DNA of 57,752 nt, taken from NCBI GenBank assembly GCA_008363215.1, contig RHKP01000015.1:1-57752 (forward strand), in the 5' to 3' direction. The notes beneath the pieces are model-generated. The model did not search any database and was not told the origin of the DNA. It was given only the letters and a program-made list of their open reading frames with translations. The DNA is from Cyanobacteria bacterium CYA (GTDB lineage: Bacteria; Planctomycetota; Phycisphaerae; Phycisphaerales; UBA1924). The first letter of the stretch is position 1. Each line of letters opens with the position of its first letter. The position numbers and the translations under genes were made by a program. Positions 23,398 to 32,155 of this stretch are shown one piece after another.

Positions 23398-24420
23398 ATG
23401 TCCATCCTCACCCGGGTTCGGCCGAGCATGACCGAAATAGATCTGATTCGCACCGTCTTGCGTGAGGAGGCCGACGCCGTCGCCCACCTTGCCTACAGCG
23501 CCGGAGACGAGTTTGTCGCCGCGTGCGATGCGATCGAGCGCTGCGCCGACAAGGGCGGGACGGTCATCGTCACGGGGCTGGGCAAGAGCGGGCTGGTGGG
23601 CGCGAAGATCGCGGCCACGCTCAGTTCGCTGGGCATCCCTTCCCACAGCGTTCACCCCACCGAGGCGGCGCACGGTGATCTGGGGCGGTTCCGCCCCAGC
23701 GACGTGGCGATGTGCCTGTCCCATTCGGGCGAGACCGGCGAGGTGCTCGCGCTGGCGTCGACCCTCAAGCGCGACGGGCTGCCCATCATCGCCATCACCG
23801 GCGGCGACGGGAAGCGGGCTTCCAGTCTCGAAAAACTTGCTGACGTGACCATTCACCTGTGCATTCACGCAGAGGCGGCGGGTTTCGTGGCCCCGACCGC
23901 GTCGACCACAGCGACGATGGCGGCCGGCGATGCGATCGCCCTGGCCGTGGCACGCCGGCGCAACTTCACCCACGATGACTTCCTCAAGCGTCACCCCGGC
24001 GGATCGCTGGGTGGGATGCTGCGCCCGGTGGGCGAACTGCTGCGTTTCCGCGTCGGACACAACCTGCCGCTGGTCTCGCCCGGCACAACGGTCCGCGAAG
24101 CCGTATCCAAGGCCGAGTCCGGCGGACGACGCCCGGGCGCTCTGCTGGTGGTCGGCCCCTCGGGCGAACTGGCGGGCATCTTCACCGACGGCGACCTGCG
24201 CCGGCTGGTTCTGCGCGACGCGGCTGCACTCGATCGGCCCATCGACGAGGTCATGACGGTTTCCCCCCGCACGCTCCCGCAGACCGCGACCGCGGCCGAG
24301 GCGTCGCACCTGTTCAGCATGCACCGCAATGACGAAATTCCCGTCGTCGATGACGACGGCAAGCCCGTCGGGCTGCTCGACGTGCAGGACATGATCGCCC
24401 TGAAACTGGTGCGGGACTGA
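23398..24420 (+). CDS. kdsD: Arabinose-5-phosphate isomerase
   Basis: Converts ribulose 5-phosphate to arabinose 5-phosphate for Kdo (LPS inner core sugar) synthesis. An N-terminal SIS domain has VIVTGLGKSGLVGAKIAATL, HPTEAAHGDLG, SHSGETGEV and APTASTTATMAAGDAIA, then FLKRHPGGSLGG. Two CBS domains follow, with GIFTDGDLRRL and a C-terminal IPVVDDDGKPVGLLDVQDM. At 340 residues it is close to E. coli KdsD (328). The start may be 23398 or the ATG at 23428 (MTEIDLIRT). kdsC follows after three bases, so the two are coupled. This conserved neighbour makes the Kdo role secure. Confidence 0.93.
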   Translation: MSILTRVRPSMTEIDLIRTVLREEADAVAHLAYSAGDEFVAACDAIERCADKGGTVIVTGLGKSGLVGAKIAATLSSLGIPSHSVHPTEAAHGDLGRFRPSDVAMCLSHSGETGEVLALASTLKRDGLPIIAITGGDGKRASSLEKLADVTIHLCIHAEAAGFVAPTASTTATMAAGDAIALAVARRRNFTHDDFLKRHPGGSLGGMLRPVGELLRFRVGHNLPLVSPGTTVREAVSKAESGGRRPGALLVVGPSGELAGIFTDGDLRRLVLRDAAALDRPIDEVMTVSPRTLPQTATAAEASHLFSMHRNDEIPVVDDDGKPVGLLDVQDMIALKLVRD

Positions 24421-24423
24421 TCG

Positions 24424-24933
24424 GTGCGCGATCCGGCCAAAGTCCGCATGATCGTCCTCGACGTCGATGGTGTCATGACCGACGGCACGATCAACCTCGA
24501 CGAGAACGGCCGCGAGTTCAAACGCTACCACGTCCGCGACGGATACGCCATCAAGGCGTGGATGCGCATGGGTTTCGAGGTCGGCGTGATTTCAGGACGC
24601 GGAGGCGGCGCTCTGCGTGCCCGCATGAGCGAACTGGGGCTGACCCGCGTGGTCGAGTGCTGCCCGGAGAAGGGCGTCGCGCTGGAGCAGATGTGCCGCC
24701 AGGCAGGCGTGCCGCTCGAACACACGGCCTTCATGGGCGACGACCTGCCCGACCTGCCGGCACTGCGCCGCGCCGGCTACGCGATGACCGTGGCCGACGG
24801 GGTCGAGCAAGTCCGCGCCATCTGCGACCTGGTGACCCGCGCCCCGGGCGGGCACGCGGCGGTGCGGGAAGCCATCGAACACCTCGCCCGGGCGCGCGGC
24901 GTCATGCAGCAGTGGCTGGCGCGATACGATTGA
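24424..24933 (+). CDS. kdsC: Kdo 8-phosphate phosphatase
   Basis: HAD-superfamily phosphatase releasing Kdo from Kdo 8-phosphate, 169 residues. HAD motif I is IVLDVDGVMTDGTI, followed by GREFKRYHVRDGYAIKAWM, motif II is in VGVISGRGGGALRAR, and motif IV is AFMGDDLPDLP. KdsC proteins are cap-less, and the length here agrees. The start is a GTG three bases after the kdsD stop. An Lpt-like gene follows four bases downstream, reproducing the kdsD-kdsC-lptC order of enterobacteria. Confidence 0.93.
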   Translation: MRDPAKVRMIVLDVDGVMTDGTINLDENGREFKRYHVRDGYAIKAWMRMGFEVGVISGRGGGALRARMSELGLTRVVECCPEKGVALEQMCRQAGVPLEHTAFMGDDLPDLPALRRAGYAMTVADGVEQVRAICDLVTRAPGGHAAVREAIEHLARARGVMQQWLARYD

Positions 24934-24937
24934 TCCC

Positions 24938-27850
24938 ATGTCCCCTCGCTCCCTCCAACGCGGCTTGTCCAGGCCCGGTCTGCTCGCGGCGTTGCTCGTC
25001 GCAGTCTTGTGCTTCGGTGCGGTGGTCTACTTCATGGTCTTCGGGTCGAGCGGGCGCTCCGACGGGCTGTCCGATCAACTGGACGATGTGCCGAGCATCA
25101 CCGACGCCCTGCGCGACGCCGAAGCGGGTGGCGGCGTAACGCTTGACTACGCCGATCGCGATGATCCCTCGCGCCGCGCCGCTCAGTTGAAGGCCGACGA
25201 GTTCCGACCCGCCCAGGTAGACGGGCGGATCGAGCCGCACGTCTACGCGCTCAAGGGCGTCAACGCCCGGGTGTTCCTCAAGTCAGGCGAGACGGTGCTG
25301 ATCGAATCGGAGAGCGGTCGCATGTACATGCCCGACCGCAGCGCCGGGCCCGAGTCAGGCTCGCTTTCGGGCAACCCGAAGATCACACTCTTCCCCCCGC
25401 CCGGCCAGGCGGAGGAGCCGGTGCTGGTCGCGACCTTTGAGCAGGAACTGCGATTCAACTTCAACTACGCCCACGTCGAGACGCCCGGCAAACTCACCGT
25501 GACCAGCCGCGATCTCGACTTTGTGGGCAACCACGTCACCGCGCGTCTCAACCAGCCGCAGCAGCGGATCGATGTGCTCGAAGTCGAACGCGGGGAGTAC
25601 CTGCGCTACACGCCGCCACCCGCCGAAGCGAAGCCGGCGGCCGCCGCGCCGAACTCCGAAGCCCGCGCCCGACCGCAGAGCCGCGGACAGGCGCCGCGCA
25701 TCCGCCGCGTCAGCACGCAAACCGGGCAGTCTGCACCCGCCACGCCGCCATCCGCGCCCGAGCCTGCGCACGTGGCTCTCTATCTTGCCACCTTCACCGA
25801 CGGCGTCACCGTCACTCAGGGCGAGCGGACGCTGACGGCCGACATGCTCGAAACCTGGACCCGCCTCATCGATCACAAACTCCCCGATCGAACGTCAGCG
25901 CCGAACCCCGGGGGAGGCGTGAGCAACCTCTCGGCGCTGGGCGCCCTTGTGCTGGCCGCCGTTCAAGACGCACCGGGGCAGTCTGAGCCGCCTGCGGCCG
26001 CTCCGGCGCTCGTTCTCGGCAGTGATGACGAGCCCGTGACGTTGCGATGGACCGGCCCGCTCCGCATCGTACCCCTGGTCAATCAGCCCGAAACGCTGGC
26101 TCGCGACGACCTGTACCTCCGGTTCACGGCTGTGAAGACCGGGCTGGTACACTTTGGGGAGGGTCCGTCCACCGGGCACGCGGCCTCACTGGATTACGCC
26201 GGCACACGCGAGCAGTTGGTGTTGACGGGACCGGGCGGCTCAGTGCGACTGGAGTCGCAGGGGCAGGGCTGGCTCGAGTCCTCGCGCACTCTGGTGCGGA
26301 TGAACGAAGGCACGGCGACGGTGGTCGGCCCGGGCCAGGTGTTCGGCGCTGCGCACGATCCGGCAGGCCCGGCGCACCGCGAGCAATACGTGCGCTGGCT
26401 CGACCAGGCCGACTTCGTCTTCGAGCGCGACGCCGAAGGTCGCATGACCGGGAATCTCAGGCGTGCCACGTTTGCGGGACAGGCGCGCGCGGTCGACGAC
26501 GCGCGCCGGGCCGAGGGCTCCGTGCTCATCGCCGACTTCGTGGAAAGCGACGCCGGCTCGCGTCTTGTCAGCCGGATTGAACTGCACGGGGCCAACGTCT
26601 CTGACGGCGACGGCGGCACACTGGCGGCCCAGCGCATGGTCGTGCCGTTTGAGACGTCGTCATCCGCGCGGCACGATCCGACGAGCATCGATGCTTCGGG
26701 CGACGTGTTCATCTCCAAGGACGGCAAGAGCATCGCCTCGCAATCGCTTTCCGCCCGGATTCTGCGCGACGCCAACGATCAACTCACCGCCACCGACGTC
26801 GTGGCCGAACGCGGCGTGCACTACGTCGAGGGCGAGCAGATCGACGCAACGGCCGAGCGGCTCGAAGCCAGCGGTCTCGACCAGATTGCCATCCTGGTCG
26901 GCGAAGAGGGCAGCCCCGCCCGCATCGACTACGAGGACAGCGTCATCGTCGGTCCTCGTATCGAGATGCAGCAGCACCCGCAGCGCGGCACCGTGGTCGG
27001 GCCGGGCACCTTCGACGCCGCCGACGAATCGGGCACCATGCACGCCGCGTGGGGGACCGGACTGAGTTTCGATCGTGACTCGGGCGTGCTCGAACTCTTC
27101 GGCACCAGCCGCATCGACCAGACGCTCGCGAGCGGCGAACGCCGACAGGCGCGCGGGGAGCACCTGATCGTCGAACTTGTACCGGTCGGCGAAGAACTGG
27201 CGCTCGAAGCCGCGTCGATCTTCGGCGGCGTCGACACGCCGGGCGTCGTCGAGGTTCGCAGGACCGCCGCCGACACCGGAGAGCCGACCGAGATGCTGCA
27301 CATCGAGTCATCCGAACTGATGACGATGGACGGGGGCACGGCGCTGGTCGCCTCACGCCCCGGGCGGCTCGTCGTGCTGGACCGTCGCGTCGGGGGCGAT
27401 GCCGACCTCGAAGGCTGGGACCGCGGGCACGCTCTGTTCACCTGGCAGCAGTCGCTGGTGGTCGATCGCCTGCGAGGCGAGGCTCACCTGCGCGGCGACG
27501 CCCAGGTCATTCATCGCGCCATGGACGGCGGGCGCACCGCCGAACTGGCCGGCGACGTCATCGACGCCACTTTTCTCGAAACCGAGGACACCCAGCCGGA
27601 GGTGACGATGGTCGTAGTCACCGGAACGGCCTACGCCCGCGTCGATCAGCAGGAAGTGCTGGCGGCCCGGCTCGAGTTCGACACCACGCGCCAGATTGTC
27701 TACGCCGTGGGCACCGACTCCGAGCCGGTGCGTTCCATTGACGGCGCGACCGGGGCGGTGGTGTCTGCGAAATCGCTGACGTGGAATCTCCGGACTGATC
27801 GCATCGAGATCGACAAACCCTCACCCTTCGTCATGCCGCGGAATCCATGA
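24938..27850 (+). CDS. Giant LptC/LptA-like LPS-export protein
   Basis: The 970-residue protein has one N-terminal membrane helix (about 13-33) and a long periplasmic beta-rich region. Its position directly after kdsD-kdsC is that of lptC. The early segment (LKSGETVLIESESGRMYM, LTVTSRDLDFVGNHVTARL) looks like an LptC/OstA fold. Later stretches (ATDVVAERGVHYVEGEQIDATAERLEASG and similar) resemble repeated LptA/OstA units. A Pro/Ala-rich linker lies near 224-277. E. coli LptC and LptA together are below 400 residues, so this is a fused or expanded form. No lptB ATPase gene follows. Identity rests on context and fold pattern. Confidence 0.7.
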   Translation: MSPRSLQRGLSRPGLLAALLVAVLCFGAVVYFMVFGSSGRSDGLSDQLDDVPSITDALRDAEAGGGVTLDYADRDDPSRRAAQLKADEFRPAQVDGRIEPHVYALKGVNARVFLKSGETVLIESESGRMYMPDRSAGPESGSLSGNPKITLFPPPGQAEEPVLVATFEQELRFNFNYAHVETPGKLTVTSRDLDFVGNHVTARLNQPQQRIDVLEVERGEYLRYTPPPAEAKPAAAAPNSEARARPQSRGQAPRIRRVSTQTGQSAPATPPSAPEPAHVALYLATFTDGVTVTQGERTLTADMLETWTRLIDHKLPDRTSAPNPGGGVSNLSALGALVLAAVQDAPGQSEPPAAAPALVLGSDDEPVTLRWTGPLRIVPLVNQPETLARDDLYLRFTAVKTGLVHFGEGPSTGHAASLDYAGTREQLVLTGPGGSVRLESQGQGWLESSRTLVRMNEGTATVVGPGQVFGAAHDPAGPAHREQYVRWLDQADFVFERDAEGRMTGNLRRATFAGQARAVDDARRAEGSVLIADFVESDAGSRLVSRIELHGANVSDGDGGTLAAQRMVVPFETSSSARHDPTSIDASGDVFISKDGKSIASQSLSARILRDANDQLTATDVVAERGVHYVEGEQIDATAERLEASGLDQIAILVGEEGSPARIDYEDSVIVGPRIEMQQHPQRGTVVGPGTFDAADESGTMHAAWGTGLSFDRDSGVLELFGTSRIDQTLASGERRQARGEHLIVELVPVGEELALEAASIFGGVDTPGVVEVRRTAADTGEPTEMLHIESSELMTMDGGTALVASRPGRLVVLDRRVGGDADLEGWDRGHALFTWQQSLVVDRLRGEAHLRGDAQVIHRAMDGGRTAELAGDVIDATFLETEDTQPEVTMVVVTGTAYARVDQQEVLAARLEFDTTRQIVYAVGTDSEPVRSIDGATGAVVSAKSLTWNLRTDRIEIDKPSPFVMPRNP

Positions 27851-28186
27851 CGGCGCACCGACCATGCCGGTCTCCCGATGTTGCCGGACCGGGCTCGTCA
27901 TCCCATGTACCACGGGCTCTGTGAGCCGTGCACGACACGGCCGGGACCGCCTCACCGCGCAGGTTCACCCATTGAAGGGCGTCGCCGGCATACGTGCACG
28001 TGAGGGCGTTCATGGCCGACATCAGCCCAGAGCCCATCGAAAGCACGGCGAAACCGCGTCGCGTCAGAGCGTCATGCCCGCCTCGTTCTTCCGATTGGTG
28101 GTTGTCAGGTTCATCCGATCAAGCCGGGCCGGCATCGGCGGCGCGCGTAGGATCGCGCCCGATCACCTGAGTATGAGGACGCTGTG
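27851..28186. other. Intergenic before efp, no gene recognised
   Basis: The 336 bases probably contain the efp promoter. Open frames on both strands are short and show no motif. No tRNA or clear terminator was seen. Confidence 0.45.
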
Positions 28187-28741
28187 ATGAAGGCGAACGA
28201 TCTACGAACCGGCGTGGCTGTCACTGTGGATGGACGCCTTTTTGTGGTCACCAAGACCGACCACGTCAAGCCCGGGAAGGGTCCGGCCTACGTGCAGGCC
28301 AAACTTCGCGACGTGACCGGCGCCGGCACCATCGAGCGCCGCTTCGGTTCGAGCGACAGCGTGCAGGAGGTCGAACTGGAAAAACGCCCGATGGAGTACC
28401 TCTACTCCGACGCCGACGGCGCCACCTTCATGGATCAGGAGTCTTACGAGCAGGTGATTCTCACTCCCGACCTGCTCGGCGACGCACTGCTCTACCTGGC
28501 GCCCAACAGCGTGTCTTTGGTGCTTTTTCACGATGAGAAGCCGATCCTCATGGAGTTGCCGGCCGCCGTGGAAGTCACGGTGATCGACACACCCCCCGGC
28601 ATCAAGGGGGCGACGGTGACGAACCAACTCAAAGAAGCAACATGTGACACGGGACTGAAAACCAAAGTCCCTCCGTTCATCGGCCCTGGGGAGAGAATCA
28701 AGGTCTCCACGGAAGACGGCTCGTACATCTCGCGTGTCTAG
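28187..28741 (+). CDS. efp: Elongation factor P
   Basis: Relieves ribosome stalling at consecutive prolines, 184 residues. The first domain has the loop VKPGKGPAYVQ, with Lys31 at the tip position that is modified in many bacteria. The second OB domain has EYLYSDADGATFMD and the third GATVTNQLKEATCDTG and PPFIGPGERIKV. The frame opens with GTG-ATG. I chose the ATG at 28187, though the GTG at 28184 is equally possible. No EpmA/EpmB or EarP modification genes are nearby. An AsmA-like gene follows 28 bases downstream. Confidence 0.95.
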   Translation: MKANDLRTGVAVTVDGRLFVVTKTDHVKPGKGPAYVQAKLRDVTGAGTIERRFGSSDSVQEVELEKRPMEYLYSDADGATFMDQESYEQVILTPDLLGDALLYLAPNSVSLVLFHDEKPILMELPAAVEVTVIDTPPGIKGATVTNQLKEATCDTGLKTKVPPFIGPGERIKVSTEDGSYISRV

Positions 28742-28769
28742 GACAACTCAGCCCGCACACGGTCGCCCG

Positions 28770-30356
28770 ATGAAAAGCGCCTTGAAAGTCATGCTCGCCG
28801 CGCTCGTGCTGATCGTCGCCGGAGCGGCGGTCGTCGGATATGTGCTGCTCGCTCCCCGCGGCGCCTCGCCGCTGGGGCTCGGTGCGGGCGCACGGCTGCG
28901 CGACTACCTCGGCTCGCAGATCGTCGCGATCGTCAACTTGCACCTGGTGCCCCAACTGGCGTTCGACACCATTGACTACGAAGCCCCGTACACCATGCGC
29001 CTGGCCGGCGTCACGCTCACCGCGCCCGACGGCACACGCGTGCTCGAAGTCGAGCACCTGACCATCGTCCTGGCCCAGACACCGCAGTTCGACCACCCGA
29101 TCAAGATCACGCAGGTGAGCATCGAGGGCGGTGACGTTCGCATCATCCAGGATCCGCAGACCGGCGAAATCCTCGGCTTTGACCGACTCACCCGCGTCGA
29201 ATCGCGCCAGGCCCTCAAGCAGGTTCCGTCGCAGCAGAATCTCTCCAACGTTCTACTCCTCGAGCGGATCACCATCGACGACGTGTCTCTCGTCTACGAC
29301 GACGGCAGCGGGCAACCGATGACGCTGAGCGGCTTCGCCTGCGACATGACCATCCGTCCCGACGAGCAGGGCCCCGGCTGGTACACCCTGGACATGCGCG
29401 CCGGCCGCTCACCCGGGCTCGAAACAACCTTGCGCGGGGCCTTCAACATCGATGAGTTTCTGCTCGATCTGCATGATGCCAAGGCGAATATGACGCTGGA
29501 CGAGTCGACGCTGGCCACTCTCCCGCCCCAACTCCAGGGATTCCTCACAGAGATGGATGCCGCCGGGCGCGTCATGCTCGACTTTCGCGGACGCATGCCA
29601 CTGGGCGATCCGCAGCAATCAAACCTGGCCGGACGGCTGAGTCTCGGAAACTTCAACGTCGCTTTTTCCGATTACCGGCTGCCCATCAAGCAAGCCGACG
29701 CCGACGTTGCGATGGCCGAGGGGCAGGTCTCCATCTCCAACTTCCATGCCCAGACGCTGGGCGGGCTGGTCGAGGCACACGCATCGGCGGACCTTTCGGC
29801 CCCGAGCAGGCCCGCCGTAGTCGAGTGGACGCTCGAAGAGTTGAACCTGCGCGAGGCCCTGCGCGGAGCGGCCGCGCAAGGCCAAACTCCAAAACTTGCC
29901 GGCGACCTGATCGGTAAGGGGAGCGCGTCTCTCACGCTCGACGATCCGCTCGCCCGCATCAACGGCTCCGGGCAGATGCAGGTGCGCAACGGGCGCCTGC
30001 TGGTTCTGCCCGGTCTGAGCGAACTGATCCAGAAAATCGGCAACCTCGACTTCCGCGACGATCCGACGTTCGGTCACGAGGCCGACGTTGACTACCTGCT
30101 CGAACCGGGCGGGGTGCGAATCACCCGGGCCAGCGTGATCACCGGCCTCGTGGCCGCGGACGCCGATGGACTCGTGGGATACGACGGGTCACTGGATCTG
30201 TCTGTGCGTGCCGGTCCGCTCAAGCGTCTGACCGGGCAACTGGGTTTGGTAGGAAAGGCCATCGGCAGCGTCACCGAGCGACTGGTCACCTACCGCATTC
30301 AGGGGACCGTGGACAAGCCGCAGGTCACGGTCCAGCCACTCGGTATCGGCGGGTGA
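28770..30356 (+). CDS. AsmA/TamB-like periplasmic protein
   Basis: The 528-residue protein has a single N-terminal membrane helix (about 3-25) followed by beta-rich repeats. The C-terminal part (SGQMQVRNGRLLVLPGLSELIQKIG, then FGHEADVDYLLEPGGVRIT and GYDGSLDLSVRAGP) has the look of the AsmA-like C-terminal domain found in bacterial bridge-like lipid-transfer proteins. Such proteins are involved in moving phospholipids between the membranes or in outer-membrane assembly. The ATG at 28770 was chosen over a GTG inside efp. The LPS-export protein upstream fits an envelope-biogenesis setting. Confidence 0.7.
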   Translation: MKSALKVMLAALVLIVAGAAVVGYVLLAPRGASPLGLGAGARLRDYLGSQIVAIVNLHLVPQLAFDTIDYEAPYTMRLAGVTLTAPDGTRVLEVEHLTIVLAQTPQFDHPIKITQVSIEGGDVRIIQDPQTGEILGFDRLTRVESRQALKQVPSQQNLSNVLLLERITIDDVSLVYDDGSGQPMTLSGFACDMTIRPDEQGPGWYTLDMRAGRSPGLETTLRGAFNIDEFLLDLHDAKANMTLDESTLATLPPQLQGFLTEMDAAGRVMLDFRGRMPLGDPQQSNLAGRLSLGNFNVAFSDYRLPIKQADADVAMAEGQVSISNFHAQTLGGLVEAHASADLSAPSRPAVVEWTLEELNLREALRGAAAQGQTPKLAGDLIGKGSASLTLDDPLARINGSGQMQVRNGRLLVLPGLSELIQKIGNLDFRDDPTFGHEADVDYLLEPGGVRITRASVITGLVAADADGLVGYDGSLDLSVRAGPLKRLTGQLGLVGKAIGSVTERLVTYRIQGTVDKPQVTVQPLGIGG

Positions 30357-30393
30357 GGACGAATCGCCGGTTTGGTCGATAGTTGAGGGCGTC

Positions 30394-30927
30394 ATGGGGA
30401 AGTTGCCGTCGGTGTTGCTGATCGGTTTGCGCGGCTCGGGCAAGACTACGCTCGGACGCGAACTCGCCCAGCGCCTGCACCGCACCTTCGTTGACCTTGA
30501 TGACGAAACCAAGGCCCAACTCCGTTGCCCGACGATCAGTCAGGCGTGGGAAAAACACGGTGAAAGCGGCTTCCGCCAGGCCGAAGTCCGGGCGCTCAAA
30601 CGCGTCCTCAGCAAGCCCGGACAGGTCATCGCCCTGGGCGGGGGCACGCCCACGGGCCCGGGGGCCCGCGAGGCCATCGAACGCGCCCAACTCAACAAGA
30701 CCGCCTACGTCATCTATCTTCGCGCAGGCGCCCAGACCCTGCGTGAGCGACTGGTCGGGTGCGACCTGGCCGATCGCCCCAGCCTCACCGGCACCGACAG
30801 CATCGCCGAGATCGACCTCGTCCTTGCCCGGCGCGACAGCCTCTACCGCACACTGGCCGACGAAGTCATCGACGTGGACGGCGTAGACATGCGCACCACC
30901 CTGCGCGAACTGGTCAGCCTCTTCTAG
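30394..30927 (+). CDS. aroK: Shikimate kinase
   Basis: Phosphorylates shikimate at the 3-hydroxyl using ATP in chorismate synthesis, 177 residues. The Walker A is GLRGSGKTTLGREL. FVDLDDET carries the conserved Asp pair binding Mg and substrate, FRQAEVRAL the FRxxE shikimate site, and VIALGGGTPT the GGG motif. The LID arginine is in DLADRPSL. GAGGG precedes the ATG by about five bases. It lies in the same direction as efp and the AsmA-like gene, 37 bases after the latter. Confidence 0.92.
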   Translation: MGKLPSVLLIGLRGSGKTTLGRELAQRLHRTFVDLDDETKAQLRCPTISQAWEKHGESGFRQAEVRALKRVLSKPGQVIALGGGTPTGPGAREAIERAQLNKTAYVIYLRAGAQTLRERLVGCDLADRPSLTGTDSIAEIDLVLARRDSLYRTLADEVIDVDGVDMRTTLRELVSLF

Positions 30928-30963
30928 CGATTGCCCGGTCCACCCCGTCTACCCTTGCCCTCG

Positions 30964-31866
30964 ATGCGACACCACGCGCTGCGAGCCGACGCCATTCTCC
31001 TCCTCGTCGCCTGCATCTGGGGCTCGGGTTTCGTCGCGCAGCGTGCGGCCATGGAGCACATGGGCCCGCTCGCCTACACCGCGTTGCGCTACATGATCGG
31101 CGTGGCCATGCTGCTGCCCCTCGTCGTGGGCCCGCGCTGGCGCACGCGGATCAACCGGCACACCATCCCTGCGGGCATCCTGCTCGGGCTCATCATGGCT
31201 GTTGCCGCCAATGCCCAGCAGATCGGCATGGTCACCACCACGGCCTCGCGCGCCGGCTTCATCACGGGTCTGTACGTGCTCGGCGTGCCCTTTCTGGGGC
31301 TGGGGCTCGGGCACCGCTTCTCCGCCGGGCATCTGGTCGGCGCCGTGCTTGCCGCCGTCGGGCTCTTCTTCCTCAGCGGCGACGTATCCGGCGGCCTCCG
31401 CACCGGCGACCTCTGGGTCGGGCTGTGTGCCTTCTGCTGGGCATTTCACGTCGTGATCGTGGCCATTGCCGCACCCAAAGCCGACGCCATCGGGCTGGCC
31501 ATCGTCCAGTTCGCCGTGGTCGTCGTCGCCACGACCATTGCGACCCTGATGCGCGAACAGCCGCGCGTCAGTGAAATGGCGGCCGCCTTCATCCCCATCG
31601 TCTACGGCGGCGTGTTCTCCATCGGCATCGCCTTCACGCTCCAGATCGTCGCCCAGAAGCACGCTCCGCCGACTCACGCCGCCGTTCTGATGAGCCTCGA
31701 GGCCGTCTTCGCCGCAATCTTCGGCGTCCTCATCCTCCGCGAGTCGCTCTCGCGCCCCGAACTGATCGGCTGCGGGCTCATGTTCGCCGGCATGCTCACC
31801 TGCCAACTCTGGCCTCACAAACGAACCCCGGCCGAGAAGGCCGAACTGACCGACCCCGTGCGATAG
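30964..31866 (+). CDS. DMT-superfamily (EamA) transporter
   Basis: The 300-residue protein has ten predicted helices in two EamA repeats. The first repeat starts with ADAILLLVACIWGSGFVAQR and the second with DLWVGLCAFCWAFHVVIVAI. KHAPPTHAAVLMSLEAVFAAIFGVLILRE is the usual end of the second repeat. Substrate is unknown; metabolite or amino-acid export is typical for the family. The ATG at 30964 starts right before the first helix. It is the last gene of the plus-strand run and is convergent with hisD. Confidence 0.88.
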   Translation: MRHHALRADAILLLVACIWGSGFVAQRAAMEHMGPLAYTALRYMIGVAMLLPLVVGPRWRTRINRHTIPAGILLGLIMAVAANAQQIGMVTTTASRAGFITGLYVLGVPFLGLGLGHRFSAGHLVGAVLAAVGLFFLSGDVSGGLRTGDLWVGLCAFCWAFHVVIVAIAAPKADAIGLAIVQFAVVVVATTIATLMREQPRVSEMAAAFIPIVYGGVFSIGIAFTLQIVAQKHAPPTHAAVLMSLEAVFAAIFGVLILRESLSRPELIGCGLMFAGMLTCQLWPHKRTPAEKAELTDPVR

Positions 31867-31905
31867 GTGCAAACTCGCCGCGACCTCGCGACATCACCTG
31901 CACCC

Positions 31906-32150
31906 ATGTCCAGGCCGCGACCAATCCCGCTGACCCGCTTCAGCCCCATTGGCTGAATCGCCGTGCTCCTGGGACTCGCCTTGATCGCGGCCATCTTTCT
32001 CGGCATCTGTTCGTTCAGCATCCTGGCACGATCTGCGAACACTGTGGCTACGCCCGCGAAGGTCTGCCTTCGGACGCTCCCTGCCCCACGTGCAGACATC
32101 CGCCCGCATCGACCGCGGCTGTGCCAACCACCGATTCCTCAACGCCGTGA
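31906..32150 (+). pseudogene. Broken small membrane zinc-ribbon gene
   Basis: Three pieces in two frames make sense together. An ATG at 31906 gives MSRPRPIPLTRFSPIG and then a TGA at 31954. The same frame continues as a membrane helix (IAVLLGLALIAAIFLGICSF). A shift to another frame near 32030 gives CEHCGYAREGLPSDAPCPTC, a planctomycete-type zinc ribbon, and stops at 32150. It is either a pseudogene or a small gene with sequence errors. The intact zinc-ribbon membrane proteins at 40.9-45.8 kb show what the motif should look like. Confidence 0.55.
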
Positions 32151-32155
32151 GTGAT

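Noticed and set aside
27831..28187. Short frames on both strands before efp
   Set aside because: They have no ribosome-binding site, no motif and Arg/His-rich composition.
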